DNA from: Candidatus Methanoplasma reticulitermitis
Lineage (GTDB): Archaea > Thermoplasmatota > Thermoplasmata > Methanomassiliicoccales > Methanomethylophilaceae
DNA: 10,360 nt
Direction: 5' to 3'
Assembly: GCA_031287135.1 (NCBI GenBank)
Contig: JAITTK010000004.1
Span: forward strand, 1 to 10,360
A program made the position numbers and the translations under genes. The notes beneath the pieces were generated by a model that worked only from the letters and a program-made list of their open reading frames with translations, ran no database searches and was not told the origin of the DNA. Shown here piece after piece: positions 1 through 6,236 of the stretch (position 1 is its first letter; each line of letters opens with the position of its first letter).

Positions 1-101
1 CTCAGAGGGAGGTCGCGGATGTCGCGGGGGTCACGGAGGTAACCATCCGCAACAGGTACAAGGAACTCACGGAGAAACTCAGTATCGAGATCACTCTCTG
101 A
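1..101 (+). CDS. tfb: Transcription initiation factor TFB, C-terminal end (partial)
   Basis: This is the last 32 codons of a gene that begins before the window, read from base 3 to a TGA at 99-101. The peptide QREVADVAGVTEVTIRNRYK followed by ELTEKL is the typical end of the second cyclin-like repeat of archaeal TFB, the TFIIB homologue. TFB binds the BRE element and the TATA-bound TBP, and recruits RNA polymerase. The helix AGVTEVTIRNRYKEL is the helix-turn-helix part of the repeat, expected to contact DNA upstream of the TATA box. The N-terminal zinc ribbon, B-finger and first repeat lie outside the window, so which TFB paralogue this is cannot be told. It converges on endA with only 33 bases between stop codons. 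Confidence 0.86.
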   Translation, partial: QREVADVAGVTEVTIRNRYKELTEKLSIEITL

Positions 102-134
102 TCAAACCGTTTATCGCAAACATCTTACAATTCT

Positions 135-1184
135 TTAAGGCCTGAACCATTTGAACTCGAGGTATTCCATGGGTTCTCCCGTGCGACAGAAGAGTATCTC
201 CTTCTTCACGCCGCCCGACAGCCTCACCGTCCTGGATATCTCCGGCCACATCATGGTCTTCCTGCTAGGTACGGCATGAACCAGATATTTGGCGTGGTCA
301 TCGTCGGGCGTGCCTTCGTAGACCCTGAAATGGGCACCGTACTTGAAACCAGTCTTGACGACCATGCCCCTTTTCCTTAAATCCCTGAAAGCACCCAATC
401 TGATATCGAATTCTTCCTGGGACTTCATCCCCATGTCCGCCATATCCCCGACGGACATCAGCTCCCCGGACTGCGATACGACCTCCAGGTCCCCCATCTC
501 CATGATGAAACAGCACTCTATCAGCGACAGCTGAAGTGCGTTGCCCATCATCTTCCCGTAGAACCCCTTTCCTCTGAGATGCTCTATCTGGCCCTCTTCG
601 AATACCAGTACCCTTTCGCCTATCAGATACCCTCTGGCCACATTTTCGGATGACGAATGCGGGGAACGGCCGCCGGGGTCCTTCGCGGACATATGATAGT
701 ATGTGAGATCGCCTTCCTCGTCGACCACCCCGTACAGGAGCCTCTTTCCCCTGTCCTCGGTGTGCGATACCTCTTCCGAGAACATATCGAGATCCAAAAC
801 ATCCCTTTCGGAGACGGCTCTGACTAAATACTGCGGACGGGAGTTGCTCATGGTGGACCCTCGCGGGAATACGGAAAAGTCGAAATGTCCGCTTTCGGCT
901 TTCACGACGAATCCGCGGTTCCTTATGTCACGGTACACGAGATACGAGATATCGAACCTTTCATACTGTTTGGATGAGTGGCAGAACATCTCTCTGAATG
1001 ATACGGGGGATCCGCCGCTCGTTATCTGCAATCTGTCGCACTCCGCGAGGAATGTCGCCTCTATGAGATCGAGTTCCAGACCTCCCCCCCTCATGGGATA
1101 TCCGAAGTTCCCTTTGTTGTACAGTTGGGTACCTTCCGTTTGGTCTTTGATGACCACGGTGTCCTCGAACAGTTCTCCCGGCAT
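135..1184 (-). CDS. endA: tRNA-splicing endonuclease, duplicated homodimer type
   Basis: 349-residue EndA, which cuts the bulge-helix-bulge at exon-intron borders of archaeal pre-tRNA (and some pre-rRNA). The protein is an internal duplication. Residues about 20-135 and 198-330 align, for example KGNFGYPM...LIEATFLAE (24-48) against KGFYGKMM...LIECCFIME (206-229). This is the euryarchaeal alpha2 architecture, as in Archaeoglobus. The second copy carries the likely catalytic triad: Tyr289 in RVYEG, His297 in DDDHAKYLVHAV and Lys327 or Lys328 in GGVKKEI. The first copy has Phe and Arg/Gln at the matching places (FDFSVFPRG, RPQYLVRAV), so it should be a structural pseudo-domain. The ATG at 1182-1184 is the only plausible start: an in-frame TAA lies about 30 bases upstream with no other start codon between, and a TATA-like box sits 24-33 bases upstream, suggesting a leaderless mRNA. 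Confidence 0.93.
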   Translation of the reverse strand: MPGELFEDTVVIKDQTEGTQLYNKGNFGYPMRGGGLELDLIEATFLAECDRLQITSGGSPVSFREMFCHSSKQYERFDISYLVYRDIRNRGFVVKAESGHFDFSVFPRGSTMSNSRPQYLVRAVSERDVLDLDMFSEEVSHTEDRGKRLLYGVVDEEGDLTYYHMSAKDPGGRSPHSSSENVARGYLIGERVLVFEEGQIEHLRGKGFYGKMMGNALQLSLIECCFIMEMGDLEVVSQSGELMSVGDMADMGMKSQEEFDIRLGAFRDLRKRGMVVKTGFKYGAHFRVYEGTPDDDHAKYLVHAVPSRKTMMWPEISRTVRLSGGVKKEILFCRTGEPMEYLEFKWFRP

Positions 1185-1207
1185 CTGTCTCAGCAGAAGT
1201 GTGTTCG

Positions 1208-1217
1208 TATTTTATTG
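1208..1217 (-). promoter_or_regulatory. TATA-like promoter element of endA
   Basis: On the minus strand the sequence reads CAATAAAATA, an A/T-rich box in otherwise GC-rich DNA. It lies 24-33 bases upstream of the endA start codon, the usual archaeal TATA-to-start-site distance. Transcription would therefore begin at or beside the ATG. Confidence 0.5.
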
Positions 1218-1225
1218 TTCTGCAC

Positions 1226-1253
1226 GGTATGCGGCGGAAACCCACCGCATACC
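1226..1253. repeat. Perfect 9-bp inverted repeat (hairpin)
   Basis: GGTATGCGG (1226-1234) is followed after a 10-base loop by its exact complement CCGCATACC (1245-1253). The stem is stable and lies just upstream of the endA TATA box. No T-run follows it on either strand, so it does not look like a terminator. It could be an operator for endA, part of a small RNA, or a remnant of a mobile element end. No function is claimed. Confidence 0.45.
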
Positions 1254-1529
1254 CGAGAGATGCTGTACGATACGGGAGAACATGTGGCTTTCCGACCGGA
1301 ACGGGCGGAATTGTCTTTTCTCGACCCATTGCCGCCATCCGTGCGGCCCGCATGTTCCGACTTCATGCCGGCCGGTGGCGGCAGCATAGGAAACAAAACG
1401 ATACGGATGCCATCTGAGAGTGCTTGCAGAGCACCCGTGATAACATGGAAATATATTCGATACATACGATAGACCGCATAGATTCGGGGGATGTTCATAT
1501 GTCGGGAGAATACAAACCGTCATTCAGTA

Positions 1530-1697
1530 TCACAGGCCATCGGCGGGGTCCTGCATCTTCACCATGCTTGCGCTGTGTTCTTTGCCTGTGCGCGTTTTCC
1601 CGCACCATTTCGGTCCTTCTATCAGCACTGCACCCATTCTTTGAAGGCGCTCGTCGAGTTGTGAGTCTACGATTCTCTTCAAATAGGTTTTATCCAT
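1530..1697 (-). pseudogene. 5' fragment of an AAA_14/DUF4143-type ATPase gene
   Basis: On the minus strand an ATG at 1697 opens a 55-codon frame ending at a TGA (1532-1530). The peptide starts MDKTYLKRIVDSQLDERL and continues GAVLIEGPKWCGKT, then SMVKMQDP. This is the characteristic start of the AAA_14 domain in DUF4143 ATPases, with the Walker A motif GPKWCGKT at residues 28-35. Full-length family members are roughly 400 residues. Here similarity stops right after the MQDP strand and the frame closes at once. Nothing recognisable of the Walker B, sensor or DUF4143 parts follows in any frame down to endA. I therefore read it as a truncated gene. A promoter and direct repeats survive upstream, so a short peptide may still be made. 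These genes are often multicopy, and a paralogue elsewhere in the genome is likely. Confidence 0.75.
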
Positions 1698-1715
1698 GAT
1701 ATACGGTTGATTTTG

Positions 1716-1723
1716 CTATATTA
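1716..1723 (-). promoter_or_regulatory. TATA-like box of the truncated ATPase gene
   Basis: The minus strand reads TAATATAG, 19-26 bases upstream of the ATG at 1697. This spacing suggests leaderless transcription. The direct repeats at 1727-1765 sit immediately above it. Confidence 0.45.
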
Positions 1724-1726
1724 GTT

Positions 1727-1765
1727 ACTTCCGATGTTGAAGGGTTTTCACTTCCGGTGTTGAAG
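1727..1765. repeat. Pair of 16-bp direct repeats, operator-like
   Basis: ACTTCCGATGTTGAAG (1727-1742) and ACTTCCGGTGTTGAAG (1750-1765) differ at one base and start 23 bp apart, close to two helical turns. Each is a partial palindrome, CTTC-N7-GAAG. They lie directly upstream of the TATA-like box of the truncated ATPase gene, in the position of BRE or activator/operator sites. Equal facing on the helix suits cooperative binding by a dimeric regulator. Alternatively they are duplication scars from the event that broke the gene. The binding protein is unknown. Confidence 0.6.
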
Positions 1766-1870
1766 AATCTATTTTTCAAATTGGATGCGATTAAGCTTTA
1801 TCCGCTGCCAAATACGCATCGCGCCTGCGGCGAATCCGGGATGAACAGAAGGATCAAAATTGTTGTGAAT

Positions 1871-1896
1871 GGGGAGGGGGTTCCCCCCCCCCCTCC
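1871..1896 (-). terminator. G/C-tract hairpin downstream of trpB
   Basis: GGGGAGGGGG (1871-1880), TT, eleven Cs (1883-1893) and TCC form a stem, GGAGGGGG with CCCCCTCC, 36 bases past the trpB stop. It is the only strong structure behind trpB and could help end its transcript, but the T-run expected for archaeal termination is short and distant. The long C tract is also prone to sequencing or replication length errors, so its exact length is uncertain. Confidence 0.35.
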
Positions 1897-1931
1897 AGTT
1901 TTGCTCTGGTTTCCACCGGAGAACCGACAGA

Positions 1932-3251
1932 TCATATCGAGGAACTCTGCATTGTTCCGTTAAGGTACTGCTCATAACCGTAAAGATCAAGCATACCGTG
2001 GCCTGAGAGACAGAACACTATCGTGCCGTCCTCTTTCTTCCTCTTGCACTCCAGCGCCTGGTCGATCGCGGCTTTTATCGCATGGCATGATTCCGGTGCG
2101 GGAACTATGCCTTCGGTCCTGGCGAACGTCACTCCCGCCTCGAATGTTTCCACCTGTTCGTATGCCTGCGCCGATATCATGCCCCGATTCATCGCCGCCG
2201 ACACCAGAGGGGACATGCCGTGGTATCTCAGCCCGCCGGCATGGATCCCTTTCGGAACGAATTCCTGTCCGAGGGTGTACATCATCAGCAGAGGCGTGAA
2301 TCCCGCGGTGTCGCCGAAATCGTATTTGAACTCGCCTTCCGTCAGGGACGGGGCGGCCTTCGATTCGGCCGCTATGAATTTGCAATCCGTCCTGCCTTTT
2401 ATCTTCTCCCCCAGCATCGGGAATATGAACCCGCCGAAATTGGATCCTCCTCCGGCGCATGCTATCATATAATCTGGCTCGATCTCCCCGATCCTCATCT
2501 GTTCGATCGTCTCGGTACCTATCACCGTTTGGTGCAGCATGACATGATTGAGCACACTGCCCAGGGAGTAACATGTCTCGGCATCTTTCGCGGCCATTTC
2601 GCAGGCCTCCGATATCGCCATCCCGAGCGATCCCGTGGTCTCAGGGTGCTCCTTCAGGATTTTCCTTCCGAATTCCGTCTGAGCGCTGGGCGACGCGTGC
2701 ACCGTTGCGCCGTATGTATGCATGAGCATCTTCCTCAAAGGCTTCTGCTCATAGCTGCCTTTGACCATGAACACGGTCGTGTTTATATCGAAAAGATTCG
2801 AGACCATTGCCAGGGCCGTGCCCCACTGCCCCGCTCCGGTTTCCGTTGTCAGTGTGTGGACCCCGGCCTCCGCGTTGTAATAAGCCTGCGCAAGGGCGGT
2901 GTTGCCCTTGTGGCTGCCGAGAGGGCTCATATCCTCCCGTTTGTAGTATATCCTGGCTGGTGTTTTGAGATACCTCTCGAGCCTGCATGCCCTCTGGAGA
3001 GGTGCGGGGCGGTTCAGATATATCAGATTGTCCCTCACCTCTTCCGGGATGTCGATGAAACGTTCCGCGGAACCTTCCTGCCTTATGATCTCTTTGCAGA
3101 AGATCGCCTTGAAATCATCCGGTGTTGCCGGCTTCCCGGTCCCTGGATTGAGCGGCGGTTCCAGGTTCCCCATGTCCGCCGCCAGATTGTACCATCTCTT
3201 GGGTATATCCTCCGGCGACAGATCTATCCTGATATCTTTTGCGATTGCCAT
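1932..3251 (-). CDS. trpB: Tryptophan synthase beta chain-like protein, TrpB2 type
   Basis: 439-residue PLP enzyme of the TrpB2 family, which condenses indole with L-serine (or O-phosphoserine in some members) to L-tryptophan. Counting from MAIAK: the substrate-region motif NRPAPLQRA is at 80-88, KRED followed by GSHKGNTA at 104-118 carries the PLP Schiff-base Lys115, and TETGAGQWG (136-144) carries the catalytic Glu137. The PLP-phosphate loop GGGSN is at 267-271 and the cofactor-ring Ser is in CLSGHG near 416. The extra N-terminal segment and the KREDMSPLGSHK form mark TrpB2, not TrpB1. I choose the ATG at 3251 over the GTG at 3266 because a TATA box lies 20-29 bases upstream, fitting a leaderless mRNA. 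No trpA or other trp gene is adjacent, as is common for TrpB2, so the role may be indole salvage. A palindrome and a TGTACA motif in its promoter suggest regulation. Confidence 0.92.
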   Translation of the reverse strand: MAIAKDIRIDLSPEDIPKRWYNLAADMGNLEPPLNPGTGKPATPDDFKAIFCKEIIRQEGSAERFIDIPEEVRDNLIYLNRPAPLQRACRLERYLKTPARIYYKREDMSPLGSHKGNTALAQAYYNAEAGVHTLTTETGAGQWGTALAMVSNLFDINTTVFMVKGSYEQKPLRKMLMHTYGATVHASPSAQTEFGRKILKEHPETTGSLGMAISEACEMAAKDAETCYSLGSVLNHVMLHQTVIGTETIEQMRIGEIEPDYMIACAGGGSNFGGFIFPMLGEKIKGRTDCKFIAAESKAAPSLTEGEFKYDFGDTAGFTPLLMMYTLGQEFVPKGIHAGGLRYHGMSPLVSAAMNRGMISAQAYEQVETFEAGVTFARTEGIVPAPESCHAIKAAIDQALECKRKKEDGTIVFCLSGHGMLDLYGYEQYLNGTMQSSSI

Positions 3252-3270
3252 ATGGTTGCAAAGCACGATT

Positions 3271-3280
3271 CTTTTATTTA
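3271..3280 (-). promoter_or_regulatory. TATA box of trpB
   Basis: The minus strand reads TAAATAAAAG, ending 20 bases upstream of the ATG at 3251. It is the best TATA match in the intergenic region facing trpB and supports the ATG start with little or no leader. Confidence 0.6.
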
Positions 3281-3285
3281 ACTAT

Positions 3286-3315
3286 ATGTACATTGATGTA
3301 TAATATTATACATCA
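3286..3315. promoter_or_regulatory. TGTACA site plus 22-bp perfect palindrome, candidate operator
   Basis: TGATGTATAAT (3294-3304) is followed with no spacer by its exact reverse complement (3305-3315), a 22-bp perfect palindrome. Directly beside it is ATGTACAT (3286-3293), itself a palindrome. The half-sites are alike: TGTACA, TGTATA and TATACA. The block lies just upstream of the trpB TATA box and about 45 bp upstream of the TATA box of the divergent heat-shock operon. From established knowledge, the Methanothermobacter regulator TrpY binds TRP boxes of the form TGTACA. The resemblance, next to a trpB gene, suggests tryptophan control, but no TrpY gene is visible here and this link is inference. 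Confidence 0.6.
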
Positions 3316-3359
3316 TTCTTTCTATGGGCCTGATTGACGGAAGCCGTTTTGATCGGAGT

Positions 3360-3371
3360 CTTATTTAAATA
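3360..3371 (+). promoter_or_regulatory. TATA box of the heat-shock operon
   Basis: CTTATTTAAATA lies about 60 bases upstream of the regulator's ATG. A start site about 25 bases downstream would fall near 3390, inside the first TAAC-N5-GTTA palindrome, leaving a leader of roughly 35 bases. A short Shine-Dalgarno-like GTGAT (3419-3423) precedes the ATG. Confidence 0.6.
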
Positions 3372-3382
3372 CTACCAGAACA

Positions 3383-3411
3383 TTAACCTATGGTTAGTAA
3401 CTTAAAGTTAA
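3383..3411 (+). promoter_or_regulatory. Two adjacent TAAC-N5-GTTA palindromes, heat-shock operator
   Basis: TTAAC-CTATG-GTTAG (3383-3397) and GTAAC-TTAAA-GTTAA (3397-3411) are two inverted repeats sharing one base, with centres 14 bp apart. From established knowledge, the Archaeoglobus fulgidus heat-shock regulator HSR1 operon carries the motif CTAAC-N5-GTTAG; the first site matches it at nine of ten fixed positions, the second at eight. They cover the predicted start site and early leader, so a bound dimer should block polymerase. Autoregulation by the downstream HSR1-like protein is the natural reading. Confidence 0.78.
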
Positions 3412-3426
3412 CAACTATGTGATAAT

Positions 3427-4053
3427 ATGAATGACATAGACACAATCCTATCGGTCGTTGAGAACCCCACAAGGCGCAGGATACTGACTGCTCTCGTCAG
3501 AGAGCCTCATTACCCGCTCCAACTCTCGAAGGAACTGGGAGTGAGCCAGCAGGCCATAATGAAGAACCTGGACATCCTTGAGAAAAGCAGACTTGTGGAA
3601 GGTCGCAGGGAGACCGGGCACAGAGGGCCGGACAAGATAGTGTACCGTCCGGCCGCGGAGTTCACTCTCACGGTGGATATGCGCGACGGGATGTTCAGGG
3701 CAACCCTCTCGAAGCCCGAGGAGAACGACACAACATCGGGGAACAGCGATAAAGACCTCCGCGGGATCAGGGAAAGCCTGTCGGAGATCGACAGACAGAT
3801 AAGCGAATTCGAGGAACTCAGGTCCGCGATGATCCGGAGACGCAACGTCATGATCCGTTCATTCATGGAAAGTCCGGCCGCGGAGGATCTGGACTATCTC
3901 GGGAGGAGTCTTCTCTACACGATGCTGAATTACCCGGATCATGACCTGAGGGATGTGTCCCAGAATATGAACATGAGAGAAGACAGAATGAACAAGATAT
4001 TGGATGACATCGAATTGAGATGCAAAAAAGCCAGGGAGAGTATTGAACAATGA
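3427..4053 (+). CDS. HSR1/Phr-type heat-shock transcriptional regulator
   Basis: 208-residue winged-helix repressor of the ArsR-like type (COG1777 kind). Residues about 5-60 form the winged helix: NPTRRRILTALV is helix 1, LQLSKELGVSQQAIMKNLDI is the helix-turn-helix with recognition helix SQQAIMKNL (40-48), and the wing follows around GRRETGHRGPDKIVY (59-73). Residues about 108-145 are a charged heptad-rich helix, probably the dimer coiled coil, followed by a small helical domain. Size and domain order fit Pyrococcus Phr and Archaeoglobus HSR1, which repress heat-shock genes including an AAA ATPase and Hsp20. The next two genes are exactly these, and matching operators lie at its own promoter. 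It overlaps cdc48 by ATGA. The family call rests on pattern and context together; the sensing mechanism is not visible. Confidence 0.86.
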   Translation: MNDIDTILSVVENPTRRRILTALVREPHYPLQLSKELGVSQQAIMKNLDILEKSRLVEGRRETGHRGPDKIVYRPAAEFTLTVDMRDGMFRATLSKPEENDTTSGNSDKDLRGIRESLSEIDRQISEFEELRSAMIRRRNVMIRSFMESPAAEDLDYLGRSLLYTMLNYPDHDLRDVSQNMNMREDRMNKILDDIELRCKKARESIEQ

Positions 4054-6236
4054 GTAGTGAGAAAGCGATAAAAGTTTCGGAACTGAAACCCGGAGAGACC
4101 GGAAAGGGAATAGCGAGGCTCGATCCCGAGCTCATGGACATATTCGAGCTCAGGGCAGGTGACATAATACAGATAGACGGTACCAAGAAAACCGTGGTCA
4201 AGGTGCTCAGGGGAACGCCCGAAGATGCGAACCGCGGGATAATAAGGATAGACGGTTCGACCAGGCGCAATGCCGGCACTTCGATAGACGAGCGCGTCGG
4301 AATAAAGAAGATAGCCGCAAAGAACGCGGATAAGATCACATTCTCGCCGACCGAGGAGCTGCGGCTTCAGGGCGGGGAGGAATATCTGAGCAAAGTGATG
4401 GAGGGCAGGGCCTTCGCCAAAGGAGACGTGCTGACCCTCAACGTCATGGGCAACAAGATCGACCTTGTGGTGACATCGTTCTCGCCTTCCGGCGACGCGG
4501 TCATCATGGCCTCCGGTACGGATGTGAAAATATCGGACAAGCCCGCGTCCGTCACGGATATGGAAGTACCGCAGGTCTCATACGATGATCTGGGAGGACT
4601 GGGTAACGAAGTTGCCAAGATACGTGAGATGATCGAACTGCCCCTCAGACACCCCGAACTGTTCAAAAGGCTCGGTGTCGAGGCCCCGAAAGGGGTTCTC
4701 CTCCACGGCCCTCCCGGGACCGGGAAGACCATGCTCGCGAAGGCCGTCGCCGGAGAGACGAGCAGCAACTTCATATCTTTGAGCGGGCCGGAGATAATGA
4801 GCAAGTTCTACGGCGAATCGGAGGGAAAACTGAGGGACATCTTCAAAGAGGCCGAGGAGAACGCCCCGAGTATAATCTTCATCGATGAGATAGATTCCAT
4901 AGCCCCCAAAAGGGACGAGGTCACGGGAGAAGCGGAACGGCGCATCGTCGCGCAGCTCCTCTCCCTGATGGACGGTTTGAATTCGAGGGGCAAGGTGGTG
5001 GTGATCGGTGCCACCAACAGACCGAACTCGATCGATGAGGCCCTCAGGAGGCCAGGAAGGTTCGATCGTGAGATAGAGATCGGAATACCGGACAGGAACG
5101 GAAGGTTCGAGATACTCCAGATACACACGAGGGGCATGCCGCTCTCGGACGATGTCGATCTGCAGAGACTCGCGGACCGCACCCACGGCTATGCGGGAGC
5201 GGACATCGCGGCCCTCTGCAAGGAAGCGGCGATGGCCGCCCTCAGGCGCATACTGCCGCAGGTCGACCTCGAGACCGACGAGATACCGGTCGATATATTG
5301 GATATGATATCAGTCACCAAAGACGACTTCAGGGAGGCCCTGAAGGACCTCCAGCCGTCCACGATGAGGGAGGTCCTGATAGAGAAGCCCAACGTGAAGT
5401 GGGAGGACATAGGCGCACTGGAATCGGCCAAACAGGAACTTAAGGAGGCCGTCGAATGGCCTCTGAAGTACGGTAAGGTGTTCGAGCACATGAACGCCAA
5501 ACCCCCGAAGGGGATATTGCTGTACGGACCGCCCGGAACCGGGAAGACGATGCTCGCGAAGGCCGTGGCGACGGAATCTGAAGCGAATTTCATTGCCGTG
5601 AAAGGACCGGAATTCCTCAACAAGTGGGTGGGAGAATCCGAGAAGGCCGTCAGGGAGACGTTCAGGAAGGCGAGACAGGCTTCACCCTGCGTGATCTTCA
5701 TGGACGAGATCGATTCCATCGCACCGGAGAGGGGGACCGGGAGTGACAGCAATGTCACGGAAAGAGTGATATCCCAGATGCTGACGGAGCTAGACGGCCT
5801 CGAATCCCTGAATGACGTCGTCGTGATAGCGGCGACCAACCGGCCGGACATAATGGATCAGGCACTGCTCAGACCGGGAAGATTCGACAAGAGCGTGTAC
5901 ATCGGGGCACCGGACCACGAATCAAGGATGGCGATCTTCGGTATACACACCAAAGAGAAACCTTTGGCAGACGACGTCTCGATCAAGGAGCTTGCGGACA
6001 AAACGGACGGGTGCACCGGAGCGGACATAGCCGCGATATGCAACGAGGCCGTAATGACGGCGGTCAGACGCATAATCAAGCCCGGGAAGGTACCTGCAGA
6101 CGACGAGATAGAGAACTGCAAAGTGGAGATGAGGGACTTTATATCGTCCATCGAGAAATTCGGACCGCAGGCGTCTCAGAAACTCAAGGACTACGGATAT
6201 CAGGTCAAAGGAGGTAACATAGATGGATACAGATGA
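4050..6236 (+). CDS. Cdc48/VAT AAA+ ATPase, protein unfoldase
   Basis: 728-residue archaeal homologue of p97/Cdc48, a cytoplasmic hexamer that threads and unfolds proteins, probably feeding the 20S proteasome. Residues 1 to about 175 are the substrate-binding N domain (double-psi barrel plus beta-clam). D1 has Walker A GPPGTGKT (220-227), Walker B IIFIDE (275-280), ATNRP (321-325) and RRPGRFD (333-339). D2 has Walker A GPPGTGKT (493-500), Walker B VIFMDE (548-553), ATNRP (595-599) and RPGRFD (608-613). Pore-loop motifs are KFYGES (252-257) in D1 and KWVGES (525-530) in D2. All key residues are present and the length is close to Thermoplasma VAT. The protein ends GYR, with a penultimate tyrosine as in proteasome-docking tails. 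It overlaps the regulator by 4 bases and hsp20 by 14, so the three genes are one translationally coupled, heat-inducible operon. Confidence 0.96.
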   Translation: MSSEKAIKVSELKPGETGKGIARLDPELMDIFELRAGDIIQIDGTKKTVVKVLRGTPEDANRGIIRIDGSTRRNAGTSIDERVGIKKIAAKNADKITFSPTEELRLQGGEEYLSKVMEGRAFAKGDVLTLNVMGNKIDLVVTSFSPSGDAVIMASGTDVKISDKPASVTDMEVPQVSYDDLGGLGNEVAKIREMIELPLRHPELFKRLGVEAPKGVLLHGPPGTGKTMLAKAVAGETSSNFISLSGPEIMSKFYGESEGKLRDIFKEAEENAPSIIFIDEIDSIAPKRDEVTGEAERRIVAQLLSLMDGLNSRGKVVVIGATNRPNSIDEALRRPGRFDREIEIGIPDRNGRFEILQIHTRGMPLSDDVDLQRLADRTHGYAGADIAALCKEAAMAALRRILPQVDLETDEIPVDILDMISVTKDDFREALKDLQPSTMREVLIEKPNVKWEDIGALESAKQELKEAVEWPLKYGKVFEHMNAKPPKGILLYGPPGTGKTMLAKAVATESEANFIAVKGPEFLNKWVGESEKAVRETFRKARQASPCVIFMDEIDSIAPERGTGSDSNVTERVISQMLTELDGLESLNDVVVIAATNRPDIMDQALLRPGRFDKSVYIGAPDHESRMAIFGIHTKEKPLADDVSIKELADKTDGCTGADIAAICNEAVMTAVRRIIKPGKVPADDEIENCKVEMRDFISSIEKFGPQASQKLKDYGYQVKGGNIDGYR
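6207..6215 (+). promoter_or_regulatory. Strong ribosome binding site of hsp20
   Basis: AAAGGAGGT lies inside the end of the cdc48 gene, 7 bases before the ATG at 6223. It is the best Shine-Dalgarno match in the window and fixes the hsp20 start. It should allow independent, high-level translation of Hsp20 from the shared transcript. Confidence 0.75.

Larger units (their letters stand above)
1185..1931. other. Gene-poor interval with decayed sequence
   Basis: About 750 bases between endA and trpB carry no intact gene that I can support. They hold the endA promoter (1208-1217), a hairpin (1226-1253), a broken ATPase gene start (1530-1697) with a promoter and direct repeats above it, and a G/C hairpin (1871-1896). 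I looked in all frames of 1254-1529 for the missing remainder of the ATPase gene and recognised nothing. I also looked for tRNA-like T-loop and acceptor patterns and for conserved RNase P or SRP RNA motifs and saw none. Stretches 1254-1529 and 1766-1870 have no feature I can name. A small RNA cannot be excluded. Confidence 0.6.

Noticed and set aside
703..1389. Long plus-strand open frame of 228 codons opposite endA
   Set aside because: It lies antisense to the well-supported endA gene, its translation shows no recognisable domain and has a low-complexity Ser/Arg-rich look, and it has no credible promoter or ribosome site.
1190..1523. Several overlapping short frames of about 100 codons on the minus strand upstream of endA
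   Set aside because: None shows a recognisable domain, start signals are poor, and one would run over the endA promoter. They look like chance frames in decayed sequence. I also tested them as leftovers of the DUF4143 gene body and saw no match.
1254..1529. Possible structured RNA (RNase P, SRP RNA or tRNA) in the endA-trpB gap
   Set aside because: I found none of the conserved sequence blocks of these RNAs by eye; only isolated small hairpins such as GTGCT/AGCAC around 1420-1434. A covariance-model search would be needed to settle it.
3252..3266. Alternative trpB start at a GTG (3266), adding MLCNH
   Set aside because: The TATA box at 3271-3280 would be only about 5-14 bases from this codon, too close for a transcript that includes it. 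The ATG at 3251 fits the promoter.
2220..3281. 353-codon plus-strand open frame opposite trpB
   Set aside because: It is the complementary-strand shadow of trpB in GC-rich DNA. The translation is rich in Arg, His and Pro with no motif, while the trpB frame has all TrpB2 motifs.
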